This document shows positions 1-7,500 of a DNA stretch of 16,487 nt, piece by piece. The translations under genes and the position numbers were made by a program. The notes below the pieces were generated by a model, which searched no databases, was not told where the DNA came from, and saw only the letters and a list, made by a program, of their open reading frames with translations. Origin of the DNA: an uncultured Verrucomicrobiales bacterium (lineage in GTDB: Bacteria; Verrucomicrobiota; Verrucomicrobiia; Verrucomicrobiales; Akkermansiaceae); contig CALLBE010000102.1 of NCBI GenBank assembly GCA_938001985.1, positions 1 to 16,487 of the forward strand, in the 5' to 3' direction. Within the stretch, counting starts at the first letter, position 1. Each line of letters starts with the position of its first letter.

Positions 1-13
1 GGGGTATTAAAAG

Positions 14-85
14 TACGCAGACTGGGATTTGAACCCAGGACCAATTGATTAAAAGTCAACTGCTCTACCGCTGAGCTACCTGCGC
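14..85 (-). tRNA. tRNA-Lys, anticodon UUU
   Basis: A complete 72-nt cloverleaf reads on the minus strand. The acceptor arm GCGCAGG pairs with TCTGCGT, with G-U pairs at both ends. The D arm is GCTC/GAGC, the anticodon arm GTTGA/TCAAT encloses loop CTTTTAA, and the T arm CTGGG/CCCAG encloses TTCAAAT. The anticodon TTT lies at 51-53, so it decodes AAA/AAG lysine codons. The discriminator base is A at position 14. The next bases are CTT, so the 3' CCA is not encoded and must be added by tRNA nucleotidyltransferase. It lies 87 bases after murJ in the same direction. A perfect TTGACA occurs at 162-167 on this strand, but I see no good -10 box at the right distance, so its promoter is unresolved. 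Confidence 0.96.
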
Positions 86-172
86 ATTTTCACTACCTAA
101 GTAGCGGGAGAAGGAAATTAATACACACACCTCTTCATTGCAAGCGAAAACTTCTTAAAATTGTCAAAAATT

Positions 173-1732
173 TCAGCTCTTTTTCGTGAAGCGATTTAAT
201 AACAAAGAGACTGTTGTTATTTTCAACAGCAAACAGAATCCGCCATACACAACGCCCCCCAAAGCAATCAAGGCGATCAAAGAAAATAATTCCGTCCAAA
301 AGTTCAAATACACATAGGCACTGAGAAGTTCTTTCCCGAGCAATAAGGCGCCTCCCATCAATAAGCTAGAAAGCAAAATCAAGAGGGTTTTCTTAACCAC
401 CAGGGCTGAAGGCCTATACGATTTCACCAAGCCTATAGCCAAAAGGATCACGTTGACCCAGCCCGCAGCTGCTGTCGCGTAAGCCAAGCCCAAGTGCTCT
501 AATTTAGGAAATAGTAAAAAGGCCAAGCCTAGATTGACTAAAACCACAACCAGCGCAAAGAGCATGGGGCTCTTCGTATTCTCTCTCGCAAAATACCCTG
601 CCTGAAAAACCTTAGCACCGACATAGGCAGGCAATCCCAAGCTAAAAATAGCCAACGTCTCACCCGTTAGCTGAGCATCGTAAACCGTGTAATTACCTCG
701 AGCAAAAACGAGGCGGCAAATCGGCTCAGACAGCACAAACAAAGCCACTGCGGCTGGGATCACAAGAAGCATGGCAAACTCGAGAGCTTGATTCATTTTT
801 TCATTCGCTAACGCCCGATTATTCGCTCCCAAAGCCCTTGAAACCTCCGGCAACAAGACCACTCCAATCGCCACACCAACCAAGCCTAGGGGAAACTGAT
901 TAATACGGTCTGCATTATAAATCAAAGAGGTCACCCCATCTTTCTGCGAAGCAATCGTCTGACTCAACAGCAAGTTGATCTGCTGAATCCCAGCCGTCAG
1001 AACTCCAGGACCCATCAATAAAAATAACTTACGGATATCTCCATTCCATTTAAACGCAGTGGGCAAAAGCGTGAATCCATTTTGCCTAGCCATGTGCCAC
1101 AACAACGCCAACTGTAGAAAACCCGCCACTAAAACACAGGTGACACAGACATAACCGGCATTGATTTTCATCCAGTTTTCAGAGCCATTCCACTCCGCTA
1201 AAGGCACCACCACGGCTAACCCTCCAATAAATACCAAATTCAAGAGAACCGGAGAAAAAGCCGATGTTCCGAATTTCTTCAATGAATTCAACACCCCGCT
1301 TAAATGCGCAGCTAAGGCAATACAGGATAAATAAGGAAAACAAATAAGGGTGTACTTAACCGTAACCGAAATAGCCTCTGGCTTGTCTAAAAAAGGCAAC
1401 CAAACACTCACAATGAACCCCATATTGCTCATTGCTAAGAGCGATGAAAGTAGCAGCATCAAGCACAGCCAAGAGAAGCTAATCTGAGCAAACTCCTTAG
1501 CTTGCTCCGGTGTCCCCTCCGCCAGTTTCTTTGAAAAAATAGGGACAAAAGCCGCATTAAACGCTCCTTCTCCAAAAATACGACGAAACATATTTGGAAA
1601 AGAGAAGGCTCGATAAAAAGCATCGGATATCCAGCCTCGGCCTAAAAACTGAGCAATAAGCACATCTCGCACCAACCCCAAGACTCGACTCATCAAAGTG
1701 AATCCTGAAACGGTGAAAAAGGCGCGAATCAT
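173..1732 (-). CDS. murJ: Lipid II flippase MurJ (MviN family)
   Basis: Inner-membrane flippase of the MOP superfamily that moves lipid II from the cytoplasmic to the periplasmic face for peptidoglycan synthesis. The 519-residue length is normal, and the chain alternates hydrophobic segments throughout, as expected for about 14 membrane helices. The N-terminal signature SRVLGLVRD (15-23) and the stretch PNMFRRIFGEGAF (46-58) are diagnostic. Arg16, Arg22, Arg50 and Arg276 (in NADRINQFP) line up with the cavity arginines R18, R24, R52 and R270 known to be important in E. coli MurJ. The start is ATG at 1732. AAGGG at 1745-1749 lies about 12 bases upstream, a rather long Shine-Dalgarno spacing. 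It begins 25 bases after the amidase gene and is probably co-transcribed with it. The C-terminus ends in a short basic tail (NRFTKKS). Confidence 0.96.
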   Translation of the reverse strand: MIRAFFTVSGFTLMSRVLGLVRDVLIAQFLGRGWISDAFYRAFSFPNMFRRIFGEGAFNAAFVPIFSKKLAEGTPEQAKEFAQISFSWLCLMLLLSSLLAMSNMGFIVSVWLPFLDKPEAISVTVKYTLICFPYLSCIALAAHLSGVLNSLKKFGTSAFSPVLLNLVFIGGLAVVVPLAEWNGSENWMKINAGYVCVTCVLVAGFLQLALLWHMARQNGFTLLPTAFKWNGDIRKLFLLMGPGVLTAGIQQINLLLSQTIASQKDGVTSLIYNADRINQFPLGLVGVAIGVVLLPEVSRALGANNRALANEKMNQALEFAMLLVIPAAVALFVLSEPICRLVFARGNYTVYDAQLTGETLAIFSLGLPAYVGAKVFQAGYFARENTKSPMLFALVVVLVNLGLAFLLFPKLEHLGLAYATAAAGWVNVILLAIGLVKSYRPSALVVKKTLLILLSSLLMGGALLLGKELLSAYVYLNFWTELFSLIALIALGGVVYGGFCLLLKITTVSLLLNRFTKKS

Positions 1733-1757
1733 AATGTAGTTAAACCCTTATGGCTGA

Positions 1758-2642
1758 TTAACTCAACCAACGCGAGCTAATCCCCTCGTAAGTATCAACA
1801 CGCCGGTCTCTAAAGAACGGCCAAATCTGTCGAAAGTCTTCCATCACCTTACTTTCATAAGAAAAATAAAGCACCTCTTCTTCACTTTCAGACCCCTTCA
1901 CCAACACTTCACCATAAGGATCTGAGGCAAAAGACTGCCCCCAAAAATCAATAACTCTCTGCGCGCCAGATTCGGTCTCCATGGTCTCTCGTCCAACACG
2001 ATTGATCGCGGCAATGTAACAACCATTCGCAACCGCATGACCACGCTGGACCGTCTCCCAAGCTTGGTGCTGACGACGACCCCACTCCGCTTTTTCTTCA
2101 GGCAACCAACCAATAGCTGTTGGGTAAAAAATAATCTCAGCCCCCTGCAACGCCATCAATCGAGCGGCTTCGGGGAACCATTGGTCCCAGCAAATAAGAA
2201 CACCAATCGTACCGTAACGAGTCTTCCAGACAGGATAGCCTCCATCACCGGGAGTGAAATAGAACTTCTCCTCAAAACCCGGATCTTGAGGGATGTGCTG
2301 TTTTCGGTAAACACCTAAGACCTCACCATCAGCGTCAATTGTAACCGAAGTATTATAATAAATACCAACGGCTTGTTTTTCAAAAAGAGACGCCACAATG
2401 ACAATTTCAAACCGAGCGGCTAAGGCCTGTAATCTTTCGACTAAGGGGCCTTGAATCTCTTCAGCCAGCTCAAAGTATTTTGTATCTTGAACTTGGCAAA
2501 AGTAAGGAGTCAAAAACAACTCCTGAGTGCAAACAATCTTCGCTCCCTGCTCCGCGGCTTCAATAATAAGCCGTTCATTAGCCTCATAAGCCAACGCTTT
2601 GGTTGGATAGGCCTGAGATTGAATCAAAGCAACTTTTTGCAT
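1758..2642 (-). CDS. aguB: N-carbamoylputrescine amidase (nitrilase superfamily)
   Basis: Predicted cytoplasmic hydrolase converting N-carbamoylputrescine to putrescine, CO2 and ammonia, the last step of the agmatine-deiminase route to polyamines. The single C-N hydrolase domain fills all 294 residues, the usual size. The catalytic triad is visible: Glu41 in TQELFLTPYFCQ, Lys114 in YRKQHIPQ and Cys151 in LICWDQWFPEAAR. The strings around them, including FEEKFYFTPGD (123-133) and EIIFYPTAIGWLPEE, match the AguB/CPA subgroup rather than generic nitrilases. No agmatine deiminase (aguA) is in the window, so the pathway is incomplete locally. The start is ATG at 2642. No clear Shine-Dalgarno precedes it, which could mean coupling to upstream sufT, 51 bases away. 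Another linear amide as substrate cannot be excluded. Confidence 0.9.
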   Translation of the reverse strand: MQKVALIQSQAYPTKALAYEANERLIIEAAEQGAKIVCTQELFLTPYFCQVQDTKYFELAEEIQGPLVERLQALAARFEIVIVASLFEKQAVGIYYNTSVTIDADGEVLGVYRKQHIPQDPGFEEKFYFTPGDGGYPVWKTRYGTIGVLICWDQWFPEAARLMALQGAEIIFYPTAIGWLPEEKAEWGRRQHQAWETVQRGHAVANGCYIAAINRVGRETMETESGAQRVIDFWGQSFASDPYGEVLVKGSESEEEVLYFSYESKVMEDFRQIWPFFRDRRVDTYEGISSRWLS

Positions 2643-2693
2643 ATAAAATTAACTTATCAATCGTGAGTGAGTGAAGATGGTAAGAGAAATTCT

Positions 2694-3233
2694 CTAAATC
2701 ATTCCCAATTGCATTTTACCTTCTTCTGAAATCATATCCTGATTCCAAGCAGGCTCCCAAACCAGCTCAACTTTCGCGTTTTTAATGCCTTCAATCGTCA
2801 TGATTTTAGACTGAGCATCCGCAGCAATCGTTGGTCCCATGCCACAGCCTGGTGCGGTGAGTGTCATCTTAACTTCGACTTCGATATCACCGGCTTCACC
2901 CGTATACGTCATGTCATAAACCAAACCTAAGTTAACAATATCAACCGGGATTTCTGGATCATAAACTTTTTTCATCTGAGCCCAGATTTGATCTTCTAGA
3001 GGCGCGTCCTTTAAGCGATCTTCCTCCTCTTGTTTTTTCTCATCTTTTTCAATGCCTAGGGCATCAATATCTTGAGATGAAATACGAGCCAACCCTGATT
3101 GCGTCGCCACCGTGTAAGTTCCTCCCAATGACTGCGTGATGAATACCGCAGCACCTTCCTCTAAAGTAACGGTGTCTCCACTTGGGATTTGAATAGCATT
3201 AACATCACGTTTTAGTAAAATTTCTGATTCCAT
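2694..3233 (-). CDS. sufT: SufT-type Fe-S assembly factor (DUF59/MIP18 family)
   Basis: Probable auxiliary factor for iron-sulfur protein maturation. The C-terminal two thirds is a MIP18/DUF59 domain. The family motif DPEIPVDIVNLGLVYDM lies at 92-108, and TAPGCGMG (127-133) carries the conserved Cys130. WEPAWNQDMISE (159-170) ends the domain. The N-terminal part, with RDVNAIQIPSGD (9-20) and FITQSLGGTYTV (31-42), is the extension that marks the long SufT form; 179 residues is normal for it. A charged Glu/Lys linker (about 62-76) joins the two parts. SUF genes are usually clustered, but no other suf gene is visible here. The neighbour is nadC, whose substrate is made by the 4Fe-4S enzyme NadA, but that link is only suggestive. 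The start is ATG at 3233, with a weak GGGG just before it. Confidence 0.88.
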   Translation of the reverse strand: MESEILLKRDVNAIQIPSGDTVTLEEGAAVFITQSLGGTYTVATQSGLARISSQDIDALGIEKDEKKQEEEDRLKDAPLEDQIWAQMKKVYDPEIPVDIVNLGLVYDMTYTGEAGDIEVEVKMTLTAPGCGMGPTIAADAQSKIMTIEGIKNAKVELVWEPAWNQDMISEEGKMQLGMI

Positions 3234-3295
3234 GCCCCTAAAATGACTAGCTTTAGAAACTTTAGCAAGCCACGAGTTCAGATCTCTCTGTCCTG

Positions 3296-4183
3296 TTAAA
3301 TAAAATCCATCCCCAAATCAACCGCAACGGCCGAATGAGTCAATCCACCCACTGAAATAAAATCAACGCCGGTTTCAGAAATCCCTCCAATCGTTGAAAG
3401 ATTCACCCCACCAGAGGCCTCTAACTTGGCGAGTGAGCCTGCTTGTTTTCTCATCGAAACAGCAAGCTTCAAGGTATCCAAATCCATATTATCCAATAAG
3501 ATAAAATCAATTTCACGAAGCTTCAATACAGCTTCTAATTGCTCTAACGTGTCCACCTCAACCTCAATCGGTATGGCTGGGTGATCTTTTTTAAATGTAT
3601 CAACATAAGCCTGCAGAGCCATCACGCCCCCCAGAGCTTGAATGTGATTATCTTTGACCATCACACGATCAAAAAGACCCATGCGGTGATTTTGTCCACC
3701 GCCACAGGTTACCGCGTATTTTTCAAGCTCTCGCCAACCGGGCGTGGTTTTACGAGTGTCTAATAATTGGGTGGTGCTGTTTTTAATTTCTGCGACATAT
3801 CTCCCCGTGAGAGTGGCCACGCCAGACAAACGCTGAAGAAAGTTCAACACCGTCCTCTCCGCTGTTAAAATAGAAGCGGACTTCCCTTGTATGCGCAGTA
3901 CACATTCACCGACTTTTATCGCCTGCCCGTCTTTCGCTAAAAGCTCAACCGTTAAGGCTTCATCAACCTGACGACAAACCAAAGGAACCAAATCCAGTCC
4001 CGAGATCACTAAGGGTTCACGGGCCACCACTTCCGCACAGCTCTCTGAATCAGATGAAACAAAATACTGAGCGGTGAGATCTCCACTGCCTACATCCTCT
4101 TTTAAAGCCAAAGAAATGAGTTCTGTAATCGCCGGTGAAACCTTCATGGTAATTGCGTCGGTTTTACGTAACCAAGGAATCAT
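3296..4183 (-). CDS. nadC: Quinolinate phosphoribosyltransferase (nicotinate-nucleotide pyrophosphorylase, carboxylating)
   Basis: Cytoplasmic enzyme of de novo NAD synthesis: quinolinate plus PRPP gives nicotinate mononucleotide, CO2 and pyrophosphate. The chain has the N-terminal domain with ALKEDVGSGDLTA and the barrel domain with its family motifs: LLDTRKTTPGWRELEKYAV, GGGQNHRMGLFDRVMVKDNHI (split here only for description), EVEVDTLEQL and LEASGGVNL. Arg and Lys residues in these motifs bind quinolinate and PRPP. I place the start at ATG 4183 (295 residues), because AGGA lies 7-8 bases upstream. The reading frame also has an immediately preceding TTG at 4186. A later ATG (residue 13 of this form, just before KVSPAITEL) has no ribosome site. 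Stem-forming bases around the start codon are listed separately. The gene follows asd after about 45 bases. Confidence 0.95.
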   Translation of the reverse strand: MIPWLRKTDAITMKVSPAITELISLALKEDVGSGDLTAQYFVSSDSESCAEVVAREPLVISGLDLVPLVCRQVDEALTVELLAKDGQAIKVGECVLRIQGKSASILTAERTVLNFLQRLSGVATLTGRYVAEIKNSTTQLLDTRKTTPGWRELEKYAVTCGGGQNHRMGLFDRVMVKDNHIQALGGVMALQAYVDTFKKDHPAIPIEVEVDTLEQLEAVLKLREIDFILLDNMDLDTLKLAVSMRKQAGSLAKLEASGGVNLSTIGGISETGVDFISVGGLTHSAVAVDLGMDFI

Positions 4184-4193
4184 CAAAGATTCC
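4176..4193 (-). promoter_or_regulatory. nadC: Small hairpin over the nadC ribosome site and start codon
   Basis: On the minus strand GGAATC (4193-4188) and GATTCC (4181-4176) are perfect inverted repeats around the 6-base loop TTTGAT. The first arm contains the GGA of the Shine-Dalgarno sequence. The ATG at 4183-4181 sits across the loop and second arm. If the stem forms in mRNA it would hide both signals and could lower or regulate initiation. It is only 6 bp with three G-C pairs, so chance is a fair alternative. Confidence 0.3.
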
Positions 4194-4228
4194 TGAATTA
4201 ACGTTTTCTATTAAAATAAAAAAGAGGC

Positions 4229-5242
4229 TTAAAGGATTTCTCCAATTTGAACCGCATTGAGAGCCGCTCCCTTACGAACTTGATCTCCCACCACCCAGAG
4301 GGCCAGTGCGTTATCAATCACCTTATCCTCTCGGATTCTGCCGACTAAACAGTCATCTTTACAAGTCGTGTCCAAAGGCACGGGATAAAGCTCTTCTTCA
4401 GGTGAATCAACCACTTTAATCCCAGGCTTCCCTGCGAATGCGGCACGAGCGTCCTCCACGGAAATTGGCTTCTCAAAAGCAGCTGTGATCGACACCGAAT
4501 GCGATCTCATGACAGGCACACGCACACACGTACACGTGACTTTTAAATCCGTTAAACCTAAAATTTTACGACTCTCATTGAGCATCTTAAGCTCCTCTTT
4601 CGTATAACCACCTTCTTGGAAAACATCGACGTGAGGAATCACGTTGGAGACGATTTGCTTCGGATAGCAGTTGATCTCAATCTCCTTGTTATTAACCAAT
4701 GCATCCATCTGCTGATTCAACTCTTCAATACCGGCTTGACCACTACCAGACACCGCTTGGTAAGAGCTGGCGATAATAGATTTGAGCCCATACTTTTCAT
4801 GCAAAGGAGCCAACGCCATTAAGCTGATAATCGTTGTGCAATTCGGGTTCGCAATGATGCCTTTAGGCGTGTTTTTAGCAGCCTCTGGGTTCACCTCAGG
4901 AACAATCAGAGGAACGTCCTCGTCCATGCGGAATGCTGAGGAGTTATCAATCACAATCGCGCCAGCCTTCGCTGCTGAAGGTGCGAATTCTTTAGAAGTG
5001 CCACCACCTGCTGAGAAGAAAGCAATATCAACGCCTTCAAAACTGTCATGCGTGAGTTCCTCAACCTCGATCGTTTTGCCATTAAACGTCATCGTCTTAC
5101 CCGCAGAACGAGCCGATGCTAAAAGTTTAATCGATGCCACTGGGAAGTTTCTCTCCTCCAGGCATTTCATCATTTCAATACCTACCGCACCTGTGGCGCC
5201 GGCAATCGCAATGTGTTTTCCCTCACTCATGGTTGAGGGCAT
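4229..5242 (-). CDS. asd: Aspartate-semialdehyde dehydrogenase
   Basis: Converts L-4-aspartyl phosphate to aspartate semialdehyde with NADPH, the branch point to lysine, diaminopimelate, threonine and methionine. The N-terminal Rossmann fold has GATGAVG at 15-21. The active-site cysteine is Cys135 in ANPNCTT, followed by SYQAVSGSGQAG (160-171). Arg246 and His248 in MRSHSVS complete the catalytic site, and GDQVRKGAALNAVQI closes the protein. At 337 residues it is of normal size. Two in-frame starts are possible, ATG 5242 and ATG 5230 (333 residues). Neither has a convincing ribosome site, and the shorter N-terminus looks more like the family. It lies 62 bases after the sigma gene on the same strand and just before nadC. 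The pathway feeds diaminopimelate to the peptidoglycan precursors that MurJ exports, though the genes are not adjacent. Confidence 0.96.
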   Translation of the reverse strand: MPSTMSEGKHIAIAGATGAVGIEMMKCLEERNFPVASIKLLASARSAGKTMTFNGKTIEVEELTHDSFEGVDIAFFSAGGGTSKEFAPSAAKAGAIVIDNSSAFRMDEDVPLIVPEVNPEAAKNTPKGIIANPNCTTIISLMALAPLHEKYGLKSIIASSYQAVSGSGQAGIEELNQQMDALVNNKEIEINCYPKQIVSNVIPHVDVFQEGGYTKEELKMLNESRKILGLTDLKVTCTCVRVPVMRSHSVSITAAFEKPISVEDARAAFAGKPGIKVVDSPEEELYPVPLDTTCKDDCLVGRIREDKVIDNALALWVVGDQVRKGAALNAVQIGEIL

Positions 5243-5304
5243 TTTTACGTGGAAGTTACCACAGGAGCAAGCTAAACCTAGCGACTTCTACAAGCTTCTT
5301 GGAA

Positions 5305-5925
5305 TCAATCGTCTAAATAATGAGCCAACTGCTTCTTCAACTCCCCTCTCGCTCGGAACAATAAACTCTTTAAAGCCGAAACACTGACGCCTAAAACACC
5401 AGCGATTTCATCGTAACTCATGCCGTTATCTTTAATCAAATGGATCGCCATTTGAGCTTTTTTAGGCAGCGCTTGAATCGCCGCTTCAATGGCTCTGTTT
5501 TTTTCCAACTTCAGTTCAATCACATCCGAACTCAAGGACTTCGCCTGAAGGTCTGTTTCAGAATAAGTGTCTTCTGTTTCCGCTTCAAAATGAGTGACCT
5601 CATGGCGACGATGAGAGCGCTTCATCTCATTAAATACCAAGCGCTTGGTGATCATAAACAGAAAAGTCAAGAACTTGGCTTTAGGCTGGTAGCGCTTCCG
5701 ACTTTTCCAAAGTTTAATAAAGACTTGCTGGCTAAGGTCTTCGACATCGTTCGCCCCTCCCAGCATTTGGTAAATAAGGTTAGCTACTTTTTTATGATGC
5801 AACTCAACCAAGCACTCAAACGCCTCTAAATCATCTTTTTGAGCCAACAACATCCACTCAACAGAACGAGTGTTCTCGCTCTCGTGATTTTTATCTGAAT
5901 CAGATGATTGTGGGGCTTTATTCAA
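5305..5925 (-). CDS. ECF-type RNA polymerase sigma factor (sigma-70 family)
   Basis: Group 4 (ECF) sigma factor that would direct RNA polymerase to a small set of promoters. Two domains are visible. Sigma-2 spans about 27-106, including ANDVEDLSQQVFIKLWKS (58-75) for core binding and FLTFLFMITKRLVFNEMKR for -10 recognition. Sigma-4 spans about 145-198, with the helix-turn-helix MSYDEIAGVLGVSVSALKSLLFRAR, described here as residues 169-193. The linker between them (107-144) is acidic. No sigma-3 domain or C-terminal extension is present. The longest frame starts at TTG 5925 with no ribosome site. ATG at 5853 (residue 25), preceded by GAGTGG, is a real alternative and would still keep the sigma-2 domain whole. 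It lies 75 bases after rseP in the same direction, but no anti-sigma gene is seen. The regulon is unknown. Confidence 0.92.
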   Translation of the reverse strand: MNKAPQSSDSDKNHESENTRSVEWMLLAQKDDLEAFECLVELHHKKVANLIYQMLGGANDVEDLSQQVFIKLWKSRKRYQPKAKFLTFLFMITKRLVFNEMKRSHRRHEVTHFEAETEDTYSETDLQAKSLSSDVIELKLEKNRAIEAAIQALPKKAQMAIHLIKDNGMSYDEIAGVLGVSVSALKSLLFRARGELKKQLAHYLDD

Positions 5926-5955
5926 AATATCGTAACCAGAGCGTCTTAATGAATC

Positions 5956-5983
5956 AAAAAGAGGCTATTTAAAACACCTCCTC
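5956..5983 (-). other. Orphan Shine-Dalgarno-like sequence in a weak hairpin with T tract
   Basis: The gap between rseP and the sigma gene contains GAGGAGGTG (minus strand, 5983-5975), an almost ideal anti-16S sequence. No ATG, GTG or TTG follows at a usable distance; the sigma start is about 50 bases on, with an intervening TAG at 5967-5965. The same bases can pair weakly with CCTC (5964-5961) across a 12-base loop. Five T residues (5960-5956) follow, resembling a poor intrinsic terminator or attenuator. Both readings are tentative. Confidence 0.3.
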
Positions 5984-6000
5984 AAGACCTGTTTGCATTC

Positions 6001-7443
6001 TTATTTTTGAGGTCCGTAGATCGGCGTCACCTCCACTTTTTGAGGTGAGGTTTTTTTACCAAAAAAGGCACCAATATCTTTAGTCGTCACAAATAACATA
6101 AAACCAATCAACAAGAGCGCGAATAGATTCTGAATAGGCAACAACTTCTCTGCCGATACAGGTGACCCCTTAATCCACTCAATCAACGCAATCGTGATAT
6201 GCCCACCATCTAAAACCGGAATCGGCAACAAATTAAAAATCGCCAGGTTAAAGTTGATGATCACAAAGAACCATAACAAGCGATTCCACCCATGCTCTTG
6301 CTGTAAAACCTCAGCCTTACTCGAAACCAAGCCAACAACCCCCATTGATTGGTCCAATCCGATATTATTATCAGGAGAGGCAAAGGCCTTTAATGATTTA
6401 AAAATCCAAGAAAAACTCTCAACAACCTGCTCAACTGGCGTAGGGTAAACAAACTCAGAGGCTTGCTCTAAAAAAGAATTATCCCACTGAACACCCAAGT
6501 ATAACTTATCTGTATTGCTCGGAGTGAACATGGCAACCTTCAATGCCTCAACCTTACCTGAGCGCTCTACCGAAAGGTTAATTTCCTTAGGATTTTCTTT
6601 TAGTACAGCAACAAGTTCCACACGACTGTGAATTGACTTCCCATTGACGCTTTTAATTAAATCGCCTGGCTGAACCCCTGCCAATGCGGCCGGACTTCCC
6701 TCGGTGACAGAGCTAACCAAAGGTGGAAATGCGGGCGAAATCCCTACAATCCTTAAACCACTTCGCTCAAACCATAATTTTTTCTGCACAGAAAATGTCG
6801 ACTCCAACTGCATAGGAATATCCACACCGGGTCTCTGAATGGAGAAATAAATGGAATTCCCCTCACTCAACTTAATCGTGGTGTCAATTGAATGCTGACC
6901 GCCAGCCCAGCTCGTGATTTTTTCTCCATTGATTTCTAGAATCTTATCTCCTGGTCTGAACCCAGCGGCTTGAGCCGGTGAGTCTTCCTTAACATAACCA
7001 ACGGTTGTGATGTTCAGAATATCTGCCGGCTTGCCCATGAACCAAATACCAAAAGTACCAAGCAACCCGAATAAAAAGCTGAATAAAGGCCCTGCAAAAG
7101 CCACGATTATTTTGTCTAAAGGCGTGATTGCAGACATCTCCTTAGCTTTAGAATCTCCCGACTCTTCAGACCCATCTTTATTCTCTTTCCCTTCGACCAT
7201 CTCCATGGGCGCAAGTTGGGGAACTGAAACAAACCCACCTAGTGGAATCGACCCTAGGGAAAAAGGAACCCCGTCAATAGTCGTCTCCCAAATCGGTTTT
7301 CCAAACCATACCTGAAACCGGTCAATACGAAGACCTCTCCAACGAGCCGCAAAATAGTGACCCAATTCATGAACAAAAATCATGCTATTGAAGACCACAC
7401 AGATAATAAAAATATAGGACCCGATTTGTTTGAGAATATCCAT
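6001..7443 (-). CDS. rseP: RseP-type site-2 zinc metalloprotease with two PDZ domains
   Basis: Inner-membrane intramembrane protease (M50B family) that cleaves trans-membrane substrates such as trimmed anti-sigma factors or signal-peptide remnants. Numbering below is from the upstream ATG at 7449. The zinc motif HELGH is at 27-31 inside the first hydrophobic helix. The third ligand motif FNLLPIPVLDGGH is at 405-417 in a later helix. Two PDZ domains lie between them (about 147-210 and 233-300, with AAGFRPGDKI and LAGVQPGDLI). A charged, low-complexity loop (about 83-106) precedes the second membrane segment. The longest form has 482 residues. I prefer ATG 7443 (480 residues), because AAGGG then lies about 9 bases upstream; for ATG 7449 the spacing is only 3. 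The gene sits between the helicase and an ECF sigma gene. Confidence 0.93.
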   Translation of the reverse strand: MDILKQIGSYIFIICVVFNSMIFVHELGHYFAARWRGLRIDRFQVWFGKPIWETTIDGVPFSLGSIPLGGFVSVPQLAPMEMVEGKENKDGSEESGDSKAKEMSAITPLDKIIVAFAGPLFSFLFGLLGTFGIWFMGKPADILNITTVGYVKEDSPAQAAGFRPGDKILEINGEKITSWAGGQHSIDTTIKLSEGNSIYFSIQRPGVDIPMQLESTFSVQKKLWFERSGLRIVGISPAFPPLVSSVTEGSPAALAGVQPGDLIKSVNGKSIHSRVELVAVLKENPKEINLSVERSGKVEALKVAMFTPSNTDKLYLGVQWDNSFLEQASEFVYPTPVEQVVESFSWIFKSLKAFASPDNNIGLDQSMGVVGLVSSKAEVLQQEHGWNRLLWFFVIINFNLAIFNLLPIPVLDGGHITIALIEWIKGSPVSAEKLLPIQNLFALLLIGFMLFVTTKDIGAFFGKKTSPQKVEVTPIYGPQK

Positions 7444-7500
7444 TAACATTTTCCCTTATGATTGTAACCTAAGCTGCGAATAGCAACCTTTGTTTTCCGC

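Noticed and set aside
2682..2694. Inverted repeat AGAGAA-A-TTCTCT at the sufT stop as a terminator
   Set aside because: The stem is short and A/T-rich with no T run, and the next gene in the same direction starts about 40 bases later.
4782..5387. A 201-residue plus-strand open frame opposite asd and the end of the sigma gene
   Set aside because: It is antisense to a clear asd gene with all catalytic motifs, and its translation has biased, domain-free composition typical of a shadow frame.
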